Source of the DNA: Desulfobacter sp.
Lineage (GTDB): Bacteria > Desulfobacterota > Desulfobacteria > Desulfobacterales > Desulfobacteraceae
DNA: 64,000 nucleotides
NCBI GenBank assembly: GCA_028768545.1
Contig: CP054838.1
Location: 248,001 to 312,000, forward strand
Direction of reading: 5' to 3'
The position numbers and the translations under genes were made by a program. Shown here piece by piece: positions 44,160 through 52,473 of this stretch. A model generated the notes under the pieces. The model did no database searches and was not told the DNA's origin. It saw only the letters and a program-made list of their open reading frames with translations. Numbering within the stretch: position 1 is the stretch's first letter; each line of letters begins with the position of its first letter.

Positions 44160-44777
44160 GACCAAGCTATTAAGGGTTCTTGAGTCAGGCCAGTTTGAGA
44201 GAATTGGAGATATTTCACCAATCAAGGTTGACGTTCGAATCATCACGGCCACAAACAAGGACCTTGAAGAGTTGATAGAAAAAAAAGAATTCCGGCAGGA
44301 TTTACTCTTCAGGATCAACGTCATCCCCATCCACCTGCCGCCGTTAAGAGACAGAAAAGAAGATATCCCTTTGTTGATCAGTTCTTTTATCCGCCGTCTG
44401 AATATAACCACCGGCAAAAACATTAGCGGAGTGAGCCGCGATGCCATGGAAGCGATTATGGATTACCATTGGCCGGGTAATATCAGAGAGCTTAAAATGC
44501 CATGGAGTATTCCTTTGTTACCACGGAAGGCAGTGCAATCCAGCCGGAGCATTTACCCAAACAAATAAGCACATTTAAAAGACGCGCTCCTTCTTCTATC
44601 AAAACCGAGACAAATGGCAAGATCCTGCCCGATGAAAAAGCCCAGTTAATTCAGGCCCTCAAACAGACAAATGGCAACCAGTCAAAGGCGGCAAGACGTC
44701 TTAATATAAACAGGGTCACCGTATGGAACCGCATGAAAAAATACAAGATAGATCTTAAAAAGGTTTTGTCAGTGTAA
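44160..44777 (+). pseudogene. Sigma-54-dependent activator, 3' remnant with frameshift
   Basis: The frame from the IS6 edge reads TKLLRVLESGQFERIGDISP...VDVRIITATNKDLEELI (AAA+ motifs, RIITATN), then 'FRQDLLFRINVIPIHLPPLRDRKEDIPLLI' and 'AIMDYHWPGNIRELK'. It continues into a Fis-type HTH in another frame (LIQALKQTNGNQSKAARRLNINRVTVWNRM). The frame change is explained by one missing A in the A-run at 44494-44497, which would restore 'RELKNAMEYSFVTTEG'. The receiver or sensor domain and the GAFTGA loop are missing. It is a dead fragment of an NtrC-type regulator. Confidence 0.85.
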
Positions 44778-44810
44778 AAATAATCGTATGAAACCCGATT
44801 AAAAAATTTT

Positions 44811-44972
44811 GATACTGGATTCAGGCCAGCGTATCAACCGCTGGGGCTTGAGCCTATCCAGACCGGAAATTACTATTTTTCCAGGCCTGAATTCAACCGG
44901 GAGGCCAAAGGGGTCAACCTGTTTTGGGACTGGCTGAAAGCCACCCTGGACCTTCAAGAGACCGGCCCCTAA
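44811..44972 (+). pseudogene. Possible LysR-type regulator, C-terminal remnant
   Basis: One frame ends FRPAYQPLGLEPIQTGNYYF and continues SRPEFNREAKGVNLFWDWLKATLDL before the stop at 44970-44972. The pattern 'YYF-x-RPE...FWDWL' resembles the last 40 residues of LysR-family substrate-binding domains. There is no start and no upstream domain, so it is a fragment at best. It is a guess from a short motif. Confidence 0.35.
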
Positions 44973-44998
44973 GGTTCAAACGCCGTGAATTTGAAATT

Positions 44999-46684
44999 TC
45001 ATGATTCAGGACCTGCGGGGTCCGGGGTCTGCTGCCCACTGAGGCGGCAGGCCATGAGCGTGCAGTCTTCATCTGTCAGGTAATCGGCAATTCGCCGGCT
45101 CAGTTCCTCACCCATAAGGGTTTCCTCGTCCACCACCAGGGTGGCACCGGCAGCGTTTAGATCCTTAACATGCCGGTTGTAGCGCCCCCTGACCACAAGA
45201 GAGATGCCAGGGGACAATTGACGAATGGTTTTTATAATTTTCCGGGCAATCTGAGAATCCGGCACCGTAACCACAGCCATACAGGCACGGGACAGACCGG
45301 CATGGCTTAAGATCTCTTCATTTGCCGCATCCCCCAGGTAAATTTGGGCATTTTCCCGGGAGGCAAAGGCTTGACTGGCAGGATTTACATCAACAATCAC
45401 AGGCATAAGACCCCTGGATTTCAAGGTTCTGACCACATGGCGGCCGGCCGGGCCCAATCCCACCACAATCACCCGTGGTTCGCCAAAGGATTCGTGGACT
45501 TCGGAATCAGGCATTGATCTCCCCAAAGACTTTGAAAATAGCCAGTCACTCAAGGGAAGGGCAAAATCCACCATATAAGGGGTGGCCATCATCAGCACAA
45601 TGGTCACAGAGATAATAAAATCCATGGCCGGGACTGTCATCAGCCCCCCCTGGTTTGCCGCCGTGGCCAGGACAAAGGAGAATTCTCCTATCTGGCCCAG
45701 ACAGATCCCTGTTGCCAGGGCATGGCGGCGGTTCAGTCCCAAAAGCCGGGTCACCCCGAAAATCACCCCTGCCTTGCCTGCAAATATCACCAGGGCCAAA
45801 GGCAGGATATAATGAAGATGCGCCATAAACCAAACCGGCTTGATAAACATGCCCACAGAGGCAAAAAACAAGGTGACCATCATGGTTCTCAAAGACCCGA
45901 TATCTGCCCTGATTTGGGGGGCAAAAGGGGATTCTCCCAACAGCATTCCCGCCACAAACGCCCCGAGCGCAGGGGAAATGCCCACTTTATGCGCAGCCCA
46001 GGTCGCGCCCAGACCTGTGGACACAGCCAAAAGCACGGTCAGTTCCCTGTCTGCAAACAAATGGGCCGAGGATAAGAGCCGCGGGACCAGATGATAGAGA
46101 ACAAGATACAATGCCAGGGCCAGTCCTGCCACGGAAGCCAGAAGCGTAACCATATGTATGACCATGCCATCCCCTGTGCCGGGGGAAGCTAAAAAACCGA
46201 TCATCAATACCAGGGGCACAATGGCCATATCCTGGAACAAAAGAATACCTAAACTGGTCCTGCCCTGGATGGATTCCATTTGCGCCCGAGCCACCAGCAC
46301 CCGGAGCACAATGGTAGTCGAGCTTAGGGTCAAAACCGCCCCCATGGCCAGGGCGGTTTGAATATTGAAAAAAAAAGACATGACAACAGCACCCAGGATC
46401 AGGGTAAGCCCCACCTGCATGGCACCACCGCCAAAGGCGGTTTTCCCCATGCGCCGAACCTGGCCAAAGGAGAACTCCAGGCCAATGGAAAACAGGAGCA
46501 AAGAGACACCCAGCTCAGCCATTTGGCCCACCATGTCGGCATTCCCGATAAAAGGCCCTGCTGCCACACCGGCAAAGATATACCCCAGAATCGGACTTTG
46601 CTTGAATTTTAAGGCCAGGCTGCCGAATATAAAGGCAGCTCCCAGCAGTAAAACCAATTCCATGAGAAAAAGCCAAATATCCAT
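44999..46684 (-). CDS. CPA2-family monovalent cation:proton antiporter with TrkA-N domain
   Basis: KefB/KefC-like inner-membrane protein of 561 residues. It has about 12 membrane segments in residues 1-385 ('LGVSLLLFSIGLEFSFGQVRRMG', 'LTLSSTTIVLRVLVARAQ', 'FQDMAIVPLVLMIGFLA', 'LGAFVAGMLLGESPF'). A cytoplasmic Rossmann TrkA-N/RCK domain follows (VIVVGLGPAGRHVVRTLKSRGLMPVIVDVNP, ~410-525). It probably exchanges K+ or Na+ for H+ under NAD(H) or nucleotide control. It is the one apparently intact gene inside the IS6-bracketed segment. Confidence 0.9.
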   Translation of the reverse strand: MDIWLFLMELVLLLGAAFIFGSLALKFKQSPILGYIFAGVAAGPFIGNADMVGQMAELGVSLLLFSIGLEFSFGQVRRMGKTAFGGGAMQVGLTLILGAVVMSFFFNIQTALAMGAVLTLSSTTIVLRVLVARAQMESIQGRTSLGILLFQDMAIVPLVLMIGFLASPGTGDGMVIHMVTLLASVAGLALALYLVLYHLVPRLLSSAHLFADRELTVLLAVSTGLGATWAAHKVGISPALGAFVAGMLLGESPFAPQIRADIGSLRTMMVTLFFASVGMFIKPVWFMAHLHYILPLALVIFAGKAGVIFGVTRLLGLNRRHALATGICLGQIGEFSFVLATAANQGGLMTVPAMDFIISVTIVLMMATPYMVDFALPLSDWLFSKSLGRSMPDSEVHESFGEPRVIVVGLGPAGRHVVRTLKSRGLMPVIVDVNPASQAFASRENAQIYLGDAANEEILSHAGLSRACMAVVTVPDSQIARKIIKTIRQLSPGISLVVRGRYNRHVKDLNAAGATLVVDEETLMGEELSRRIADYLTDEDCTLMACRLSGQQTPDPAGPES

Positions 46685-46819
46685 ATTCTACGCTTCCATC
46701 TTAAATTCTTAAAATTAAGGCTCTTTGAATATACACTTTTTCCTCCCCAAAAAACAAGAAATCAGACCGTAACAAAAAACGCAAACTTTCAAAAAGGAAA
46801 AATATGGTTTATTCATCCC

Positions 46820-47414
46820 ATGTTTTTCAAACTCCGCCATAAATTATTCCCAACAATTTGCTGCTGGATCATTTTTGGTTTTACCTTTTCCCCTTTTTGC
46901 TTTGCCGAGTCCGTAAAAAAGGTCATATCCGTCAGCCCGGCCTGGAACGACTTTACAAACAAAGACGGATCCGGTCTTTACCATGATATATTAAAGGCTG
47001 TTTTCACCCCCCATAATATCCAGGTCGCCCACAAGTACACCAATGCCAAACGCGGGATCTACATGGTCGAGAATAATTTGGCAGACATTTATACCTGTAT
47101 AGACCAAATCAAAAATTTTCCGGGCATAGCCCTTGGGAAATATCCCATGTATGAAGGCCGGGTCTATGCGATATTTAAAAAAGAAAAAATAAAAGACTGG
47201 CAGGGACTATCCTCCCTTGAAAACCGGAATGTCGTATGGCAGCGCGGATATTACCAAGCCTCGGACTTCAAGGTTGACCTTGTCCCGGTGGTGGCTGATT
47301 CCGGGATATCTGCCCTGGGCCAGGTGGTGGTCGGCCGGGCGGATTTTTATGTTGACGATCTCAACCTGATCAGGGACTCCATCTTCAAAAGCCTGTTCAC
47401 CATTGACATGGACG
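46820..47414 (+). pseudogene. Extracellular solute-binding protein (SBP family 3-like), cut by IS6
   Basis: Signal peptide MFFKLRHKLF...CFAES, then a periplasmic domain 'GLYHDILKAVFTPHNIQVAHKYTNAKRGIYMVENNLADIYTCI' and 'NRNVVWQRGYYQASDF', typical of family 3 binding proteins or the bacterial 'transporter substrate-binding' sensors. After about 198 codons the gene runs into IS6 copy 2 (47415). The frame continues 17 codons into IS DNA. Full members have about 250 residues, so the C-terminus is missing. A better ribosome site precedes a different ATG (46804), which hints at a base error near the start. Confidence 0.72.
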
Positions 47415-48251
47415 GGTTCTGTTGCAAAAAATTATTAATGTCTGATACAAGTCCGTTTTGGCACTAATTTGTTTGCAGAGAGATAGTATGAAAAATGAAA
47501 ACCCTTTCAAGTGGCGTCATTATGAAAAAGAAATCATCCTGTTGAATGTTCGCTGGTATCTGAGATATCAACTGAGTTACAGGAATCTGGAAGAGATGAT
47601 GCAAGAACGGGGCTTGTCTGTGGATCACAGTACCATTTACCGATGGGTTCAGCGCTATGCTCCTGAAATGGAAAAGCGAAGCAGGAAGTATCTGCGGCAA
47701 TCAAATGATTCTTACCGTATTGATGAAACATATATCAAGGTGCGGGGGAAAATGAAGTATCTTTACCGAGCGGTCGATTCCCGTGGAAATACCATCGATT
47801 TTCTTCTTCGCAGCAGACGTAATATGGAATCTGCCAAACGATTTTTTAAAAAGATGCTGCGAGCTTCCAATAGCTCCAGACCTCGGGTTCTGAGTGTTGA
47901 CGGAAATCCTGCATATCCTCCGGCTGTAAAGGCTTTGAAAGAAAAAAAGCTTCTGAATAAGGACTGTATCCTAAGACAGAATAAATATCTGAACAATATT
48001 ATTGAGCAAGACCACCGGTTTATCAAAAAGCTTGTCAGAGCTGGTATGGGGTTCAAGACATTTCATTCTGCCTGGCGGACGCTAAAAGGCTATGAAATTA
48101 TGAACATGATCAGAAAAGGACAAGTTAAAAATATCAGGAAGGGAGAAATTTTAAAGCAGAAAGAATTCGTCGAAAATCTGTTTTCTTATGCTGCGTAAAT
48201 TTTACGCCTGAACGATCTCTTTGTCCTGGAAATATTTTTTGCAACAGAACC
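47415..48251 (+). mobile_element. IS6-family insertion sequence, copy 2 (837 bp)
   Basis: Same termini and length as copy 1 but in the opposite orientation. Flanks are CATGGACG and ACTATGAG, with no direct repeat. Its right end abuts IS4 copy B exactly at the point where 70 bp of that element are missing, so IS6 insertion or an adjacent deletion removed the IS4 end. Confidence 0.92.
47488..48198 (+). CDS. IS6-family transposase (copy 2)
   Basis: 236 residues from ATG 47488. The catalytic residues are as in copy 1. The C-terminus is complete (GEILKQKEFVENLFSYAA), so this is the likely functional copy. The preceding GAGAGATAG may be its ribosome site. Confidence 0.93.
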   Translation: MKNENPFKWRHYEKEIILLNVRWYLRYQLSYRNLEEMMQERGLSVDHSTIYRWVQRYAPEMEKRSRKYLRQSNDSYRIDETYIKVRGKMKYLYRAVDSRGNTIDFLLRSRRNMESAKRFFKKMLRASNSSRPRVLSVDGNPAYPPAVKALKEKKLLNKDCILRQNKYLNNIIEQDHRFIKKLVRAGMGFKTFHSAWRTLKGYEIMNMIRKGQVKNIRKGEILKQKEFVENLFSYAA

Positions 48252-49364
48252 ACTATGAGAGCCCTGCTCCTCGCAGCCAAACAGGTCATTTAGAATGGCG
48301 GTTCGCAGCTGCCGAACTCTTTTGATCGTGACCTTTTCATTAAACTGTTTTTGGCAATGGATTGCCAGTAACAGGTAAGTGATAAGGCCGCCAAGAATCT
48401 GAACCATAAGGCCGTATTCACTGCGGGCAATGAGATGATATACCTTCAGATGTTCTTTCCACCATTTGAAAAAATCCTCAATGGTCCACCGGAGTTTATA
48501 AATTGTTGCTATTTGTTCCGCTGTTAAATCATGCCTGTCAGTTGCCACATAGTATTTGACGCCAGCAATTTTATAGCCAACAACCCGAACAGGCCTTTTC
48601 GTCTGGTTTTGATTCGGAGTACCAAGTTTAACCAGTGCATCATAAAAAATGTAGCTGTCGGAAGGGGTCTCGTGGTTATCAATAATTGTTCTTGTTGTCC
48701 TGGTTTTTATACGGCAGACAAAATGTTTGCCTTGCTCCTGAAGCAGGTCAAATTCTTTATGGGATTGATATCCACGATCCATAACACCTGTTTGCCCCTT
48801 GGAAAGTATTTTGGGAACAAAAGTGCGTTCAGCGCCGTTGCCTTCAGTCAAAAAGATTTTGTTTGGGATTCCGTGATTAATGTCAAATCCGCAATGTACT
48901 TTGGCTTTTTTACTTCCTTTTCTGTAGTTCGCCCAGTGCATTGAAAGGACTGCATTTATGAGACTACCGTCAATGGAAACCAACTCTCCTAACTCGGCGT
49001 GTTCACCCGGATGACACTCAAGAGCCTGTTTATAAAGATCCTCAAAGATAAATTGCAGTTGTTCGAGTCCCCTGTGATTGATGGCTTCACAGAAACTACT
49101 ACGGCTGATACCACCGTCTGGCGCAATATTTTCTTTAGCAAAAACATTCTCCTTGAGATCCTGAATTAAATGTCGGGCAGACTTGTGCTCCTGAAGATGG
49201 AAATAAACCAAAGCATTTATCTGGTCTTCGAATGTCATTTTTAAAGGGCGGTCTCCTCGAGATTGTAATTCCGGTGCTTTTGAAAGTGACTTTATCAGAG
49301 GGCACCTGAAATTGTCAAAGTTCAGGGACCGTAGTTGTTTTTTAGGGACTGAGATGTGCGTCAT
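48252..49364 (-). pseudogene. IS4-family transposase (copy B), C-terminus replaced
   Basis: The same protein as copies A and C to 'GCEEQGSHS'. The reading frame then runs into IS6 DNA and ends at 48186 with a foreign tail (GSVAKNISRTKRSFRRKIYAA). The YREK motif and both Asp motifs are intact, so catalytic activity is possible, but one terminal repeat is missing, so the element cannot move alone. Confidence 0.9.
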
Positions 49365-49492
49365 TTGAGCTCCTTGAGTTAAATTTTCAAGGCGCACAAA
49401 AATTTTTACGCACATTTGTCAACACAAAACAGACTGTTTTTTCAATGATTTTAGATGCTTTTTATATGCAACAACCTAACCGGACACTACTG
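48252..49492 (-). mobile_element. IS4-family insertion sequence, copy B (truncated, 1241 of 1311 bp)
   Basis: Identical in layout to copies A and C, but the 70 bp at the transposase-end terminus are missing and replaced by IS6 copy 2. The intact end is AACCTAACCGGACACTACTG at 49473-49492. It sits within the helicase gene, whose 3' part is absent. The target repeat cannot be tested since one end is lost. Confidence 0.92.
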
Positions 49493-51015
49493 ATGGTGAC
49501 TGCATGTTTGACAGAGACACAGAAAATAACGCCTTGTTTGAATGGGAGGCTTGAGTCGGGATTTACAAAATATTTTAAGAGAACATCAACGATAAGCTGA
49601 TCCCTTGACGGCGCAATCACTTTTCTTTGCAGATCTGTGGCCATGTAATCCTTACCATTAAACCGAACCTGGCTCAGATCAATATTGCTTTTGATCCGGA
49701 ATGCCTTGATCGGTGCGAGCAGTCCCGTTTTGATGGCTTGGTCCAGGCTTAAATCTGTTTCATATTTTCCAAAGATTGTTTCCAGTTTTTTGTCGTCAAG
49801 ACGCTTATCCGTGGCGGTAAATCCGATCAGGGTATTGGGCCTGAAATGCTGGATTACCTTTTGAACTGTGGGGGCCACTGCATGGTGCGCCTCGTCTATG
49901 GCGATGTAGTCAAAGAAATCAAAGGGGATTTTTGGGTAATGTCGGCTCAGCCAGGAATAGGTCTGTACGATGACGGCATGTGAACTGATATCCTCTCCCA
50001 CCTTGATTCTGTCCGAGAGATCATAGTCTTTTAACCGCAGTGTAAGTTTAGCAATATGATCGATTTTCAGTTGCCTTGACGGCACCATCACCAATGTCCT
50101 GTCAGCCTGTCCTTTTTTGAATTCATTGGAATGATCTGCGATGAGTATTTCTGTTTTACCTATTCCTGTGGGCAGAACCACTAAAAAAGAGGTGTGTCCT
50201 TTTTTTCTTTCTGTTTTAAGGCCTTCAAGGACATTTTCCTGGTGCTCAAAGAGTTTGAAGGATCTTGTGACAGATACTTTCTGGGTCAGTAAAAAATTGT
50301 CCGGGCTCCCGAAAAACAGCTTCATCTCTTCGGAAAAATTGTCCGTGAATTTCATCCCCTGGAGGGACCATCGAAAGACTTTTGCTCCGTATGCCGCAAG
50401 AGAGTTCTGCTTGATCAGCTGGTTTTTATATTTTGCGGCACCGGTAAGCAAAGGGTGATGGTAGAGTTCTCCGTTTTTTTCTATGGCAATGTCAAAATCA
50501 TTTCTGCGGATATAATAATCCACCCACCTTGTCTGGCCGTTGATATCAATAACAGGATATTCCCTTTGCACCCGGTCCAGTCTTTCACGGCCGAAACAAT
50601 CAATGAATGTCTGCTCAAAGCAGGCTTCCGGCATTGTGGGATCAACTTCTTGAAGCGCCCTGTTGCCGCCGCTTGTATATATGTTGTCTTCATCAAAGTG
50701 ACCGGAAAGGAATTGGTCAAATAACCTGGCTGCTTCATCAAGTTCTTGGGTGTTATCCACCATAAAGCGGAATACCCTGCCGTATTCATGCATCAATAAA
50801 TTTTGCTCTTTGGTATATTCCGTGTAATCGTAGGGGAAGCAAGAATCGCAGATCAGGTGGTCGAGCAGCACAGCCGTACCTTTCGCTTTATCCGTAAAAA
50901 AACATCCCCTTAAGGTCTGGCCGGAAAGCCCGAATCCGTGCCCGGATAGTTTTTTTTCTGCCGCAGCCAGAAGACGGCTGTCAAAGCCGGGGTATACTTT
51001 TAGGGATGGTGTCAT
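49493..51015 (-). pseudogene. SF2 DEAD/DEAH helicase with N-terminal nuclease-like domain, 3' end lost to IS4
   Basis: 507 codons remain. The N-terminal 250 residues include 'ARLFDQFLSGHFDEDNIY' and 'RWVDYYIRRNDFDIAIEKNGELYHHP' (near 170-190), which looks like a PD-(D/E)xK-type nuclease core (D...E-x-K). The helicase half has motif I 'VLPTGIGKTEIL' (~280), 'VPSRQLKIDHI' (Ia), DEAH box 'IAIDEAHHAV' (~372), and motif III 'LIGFTATDKRLDD'. It stops at 'GVIFCVSVKHAVTI' (motif IV region), where IS4 copy B begins, so the second RecA domain is incomplete. It resembles type III restriction or helicase-nuclease defence proteins. It is directly followed, upstream in transcription, by a methyltransferase gene 5 bases away. 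Confidence 0.82.
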
Positions 51016-51020
51016 AAGAC

Positions 51021-51638
51021 CTATTCTGATTTTTCCATCAGGCAGTTCATCCAGAAAATGCTGTCCCTTCCCAAGCCGTCCTTAGTGATGCTGGATTGGA
51101 TGGTTTTAAATCCATATCTTTTGCATAGATTCAGCCAGTCATCCTGTGTCAGAGCGGTAAACCTGCGTCCTTTGCCGTTAAATTCATTTTTTTGGGTATC
51201 GTCCCTTTGAATGGGGACTGAAAAGAAGAATAGTCCTTTTGAAATCAACAGCGATCTGATCGCTACCATTGTTTTTTCAATGTCCGGACGGGAAAGGTGC
51301 ATGAGTGTTGCAATGGAAAAAACCCCTTCAAAGGGGCCCAATTTGGCTGACAACCCTTTTGGGATCTCAATGGTATGAAGGCAGCCGGATAATTCAGGAT
51401 GATGGATCAAGGCGGATTTCACCATGGCATTAGAACCATCAATACCAATAACCTTAAACCCCTGGCTCATCATAAAAGAGGCGTCCCGCCCGGATCCGCA
51501 TCCAAGCTCCAATAAATTCGCCGATGGTTTAAAGGAATTTTTTAAGAGTATATGCAGGTCTGAAACATCTGCAGTCTCATACCTGGCTGCTGTTTGTTCT
51601 GCGTTCTCGTTGTAATATCTGAGTGTACTGTGATTCAT
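51021..51638 (-). CDS. Class I SAM-dependent methyltransferase
   Basis: 205 residues. Motif I 'LLELGCGSGRDASFMMSQGFKVIGIDGSNAM' (about 41-72) binds SAM; 'GVFSIATLMHLSRPDIEKTM' is motif IV. The start (MNHSTLRYYNENAEQTAARYE) is typical of a small-molecule or protein methyltransferase and not of a DNA methylase: there is no DPPY/NPPY motif. It is 5 bases before the nuclease-helicase gene in the same direction and thus co-transcribed. Relatives of this pair are often found in defence islands; the role is unknown. Confidence 0.83.
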   Translation of the reverse strand: MNHSTLRYYNENAEQTAARYETADVSDLHILLKNSFKPSANLLELGCGSGRDASFMMSQGFKVIGIDGSNAMVKSALIHHPELSGCLHTIEIPKGLSAKLGPFEGVFSIATLMHLSRPDIEKTMVAIRSLLISKGLFFFSVPIQRDDTQKNEFNGKGRRFTALTQDDWLNLCKRYGFKTIQSSITKDGLGRDSIFWMNCLMEKSE

Positions 51639-51832
51639 AATCCAATTTCATTTTTATCTGCCACTGTTGATAAGAATAGTATCCAATATTTCTAATCAAG
51701 CCTGTATATTAAAGAAAGGAAGAATGCAAATTATTTTCAATGGGTGAACCTGCCTACACCTAAACCAAGCTCAAGATGATGGCCGATGCCGGAAAGGATG
51801 AAAAACAAACCCGTGGCATAGATCGTAAACGC
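51639..51832. other. Gene-free stretch between methyltransferase and lipoprotein
   Basis: AT-rich bases upstream of the methyltransferase start (51638). They should contain its promoter. With the following terminator and the C-terminal remnant of the lipoprotein this makes just over 300 bases before the next intact frame. Nothing else is recognised. Confidence 0.5.
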
Positions 51833-51866
51833 AAAAAGGGCTGGAAATTTATTTTCCAGTCCTTTT
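51833..51866 (-). terminator. Terminator of the small lipoprotein gene
   Basis: Inverted repeat AAAGGGCTGGAAA / TTTTCCAGTCCTTTT. On the minus strand the 3' arm is followed by five T (51833-51837). It lies just beyond the predicted end of the lipoprotein frame. Confidence 0.7.
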
Positions 51867-51944
51867 GGGGTTGTCCTTTAATGGATATTTATTCAGTTTT
51901 CGGGGTTTCAGTTGCTGATTCCGGTGGGGGGGGCTGTCATTTTT

Positions 51945-52085
51945 TTAAATTCTTTTTTCTGTAATTTTTTGAGTGTAGTAGGTTTTATCAGACGAGGGGT
52001 CTTTTACCATGTAATAACTTGCGCAGCCCGTGAATAAAAGCATCATAAAAAGTGTCAGAAATAAAACAAATAGTTTATTTTTCAT
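51945..52085 (-). CDS. Small lipoprotein (46 residues as read)
   Basis: The minus strand from ATG 52085, 5 bases after AAGGAAGG, reads MKNKLFVLFLTLFMMLLFTG and then CASYYMVKDPSSDKTYYTQ. The lipobox LFTGC predicts an acylated small lipoprotein; 'YYMVKDPSSDKTYYT' matches short outer-membrane-lipoprotein-like families of delta-proteobacteria. The frame ends at 51945, but in a neighbouring frame the coding-like sequence continues 'KEFKKMTAPP' and 'PESATETPKTE' to a stop at 51889. Restoring it needs one A fewer in the A6 run and one base fewer in the G8/C8 run at 51925-51932. The true product may therefore be about 64 residues. Confidence 0.7.
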   Translation of the reverse strand: MKNKLFVLFLTLFMMLLFTGCASYYMVKDPSSDKTYYTQKITEKRI

Positions 52086-52473
52086 TTTTACCTTCCTTTT
52101 TTTAAACGTTATCCGGGGTTGTTTGAAGCGACCATGAATATTAAAATAATTTAAAAGACAGGCGGCGAAAAAGTCAAGTTATTTCATATGGTAATGCAAA
52201 AAGAGCGATCGGTCCGAAGGTTGGGCGCCTGGGAACCGGGTTGTTTATTTGCCGTCTGTTAAGATGCCCCCGTCATTGTCATGGTGGAAAAAAAGGATGC
52301 CCGGTATGAGATAAGCATGATGAACAGATTTCAGGGGGATCATTTTCAAAAGGTTTGATTCCTCTTGAGTTTCATTATATCGTACCCAGGTATGTTTTTT
52401 TGGGGCAGTATTGGGGTTCAATGGCTCGTTTGGGGCTGCACGTTATCAAAATATTTTTAGATTTGGAGGCCGA
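52086..52473. other. Gene-free intergenic region
   Basis: About 390 AT-rich bases between the divergent small lipoprotein and the penicillin acylase gene. No further ORF, repeat or RNA is seen. It must contain both promoters. Confidence 0.5.

Noticed and set aside
44160..47414. Simple inversion between the two IS6 copies
   Set aside because: Swapping the flanks would pair AAAGGGGA with CGTCCATG and GCTTGGTC with ACTATGAG; none match.
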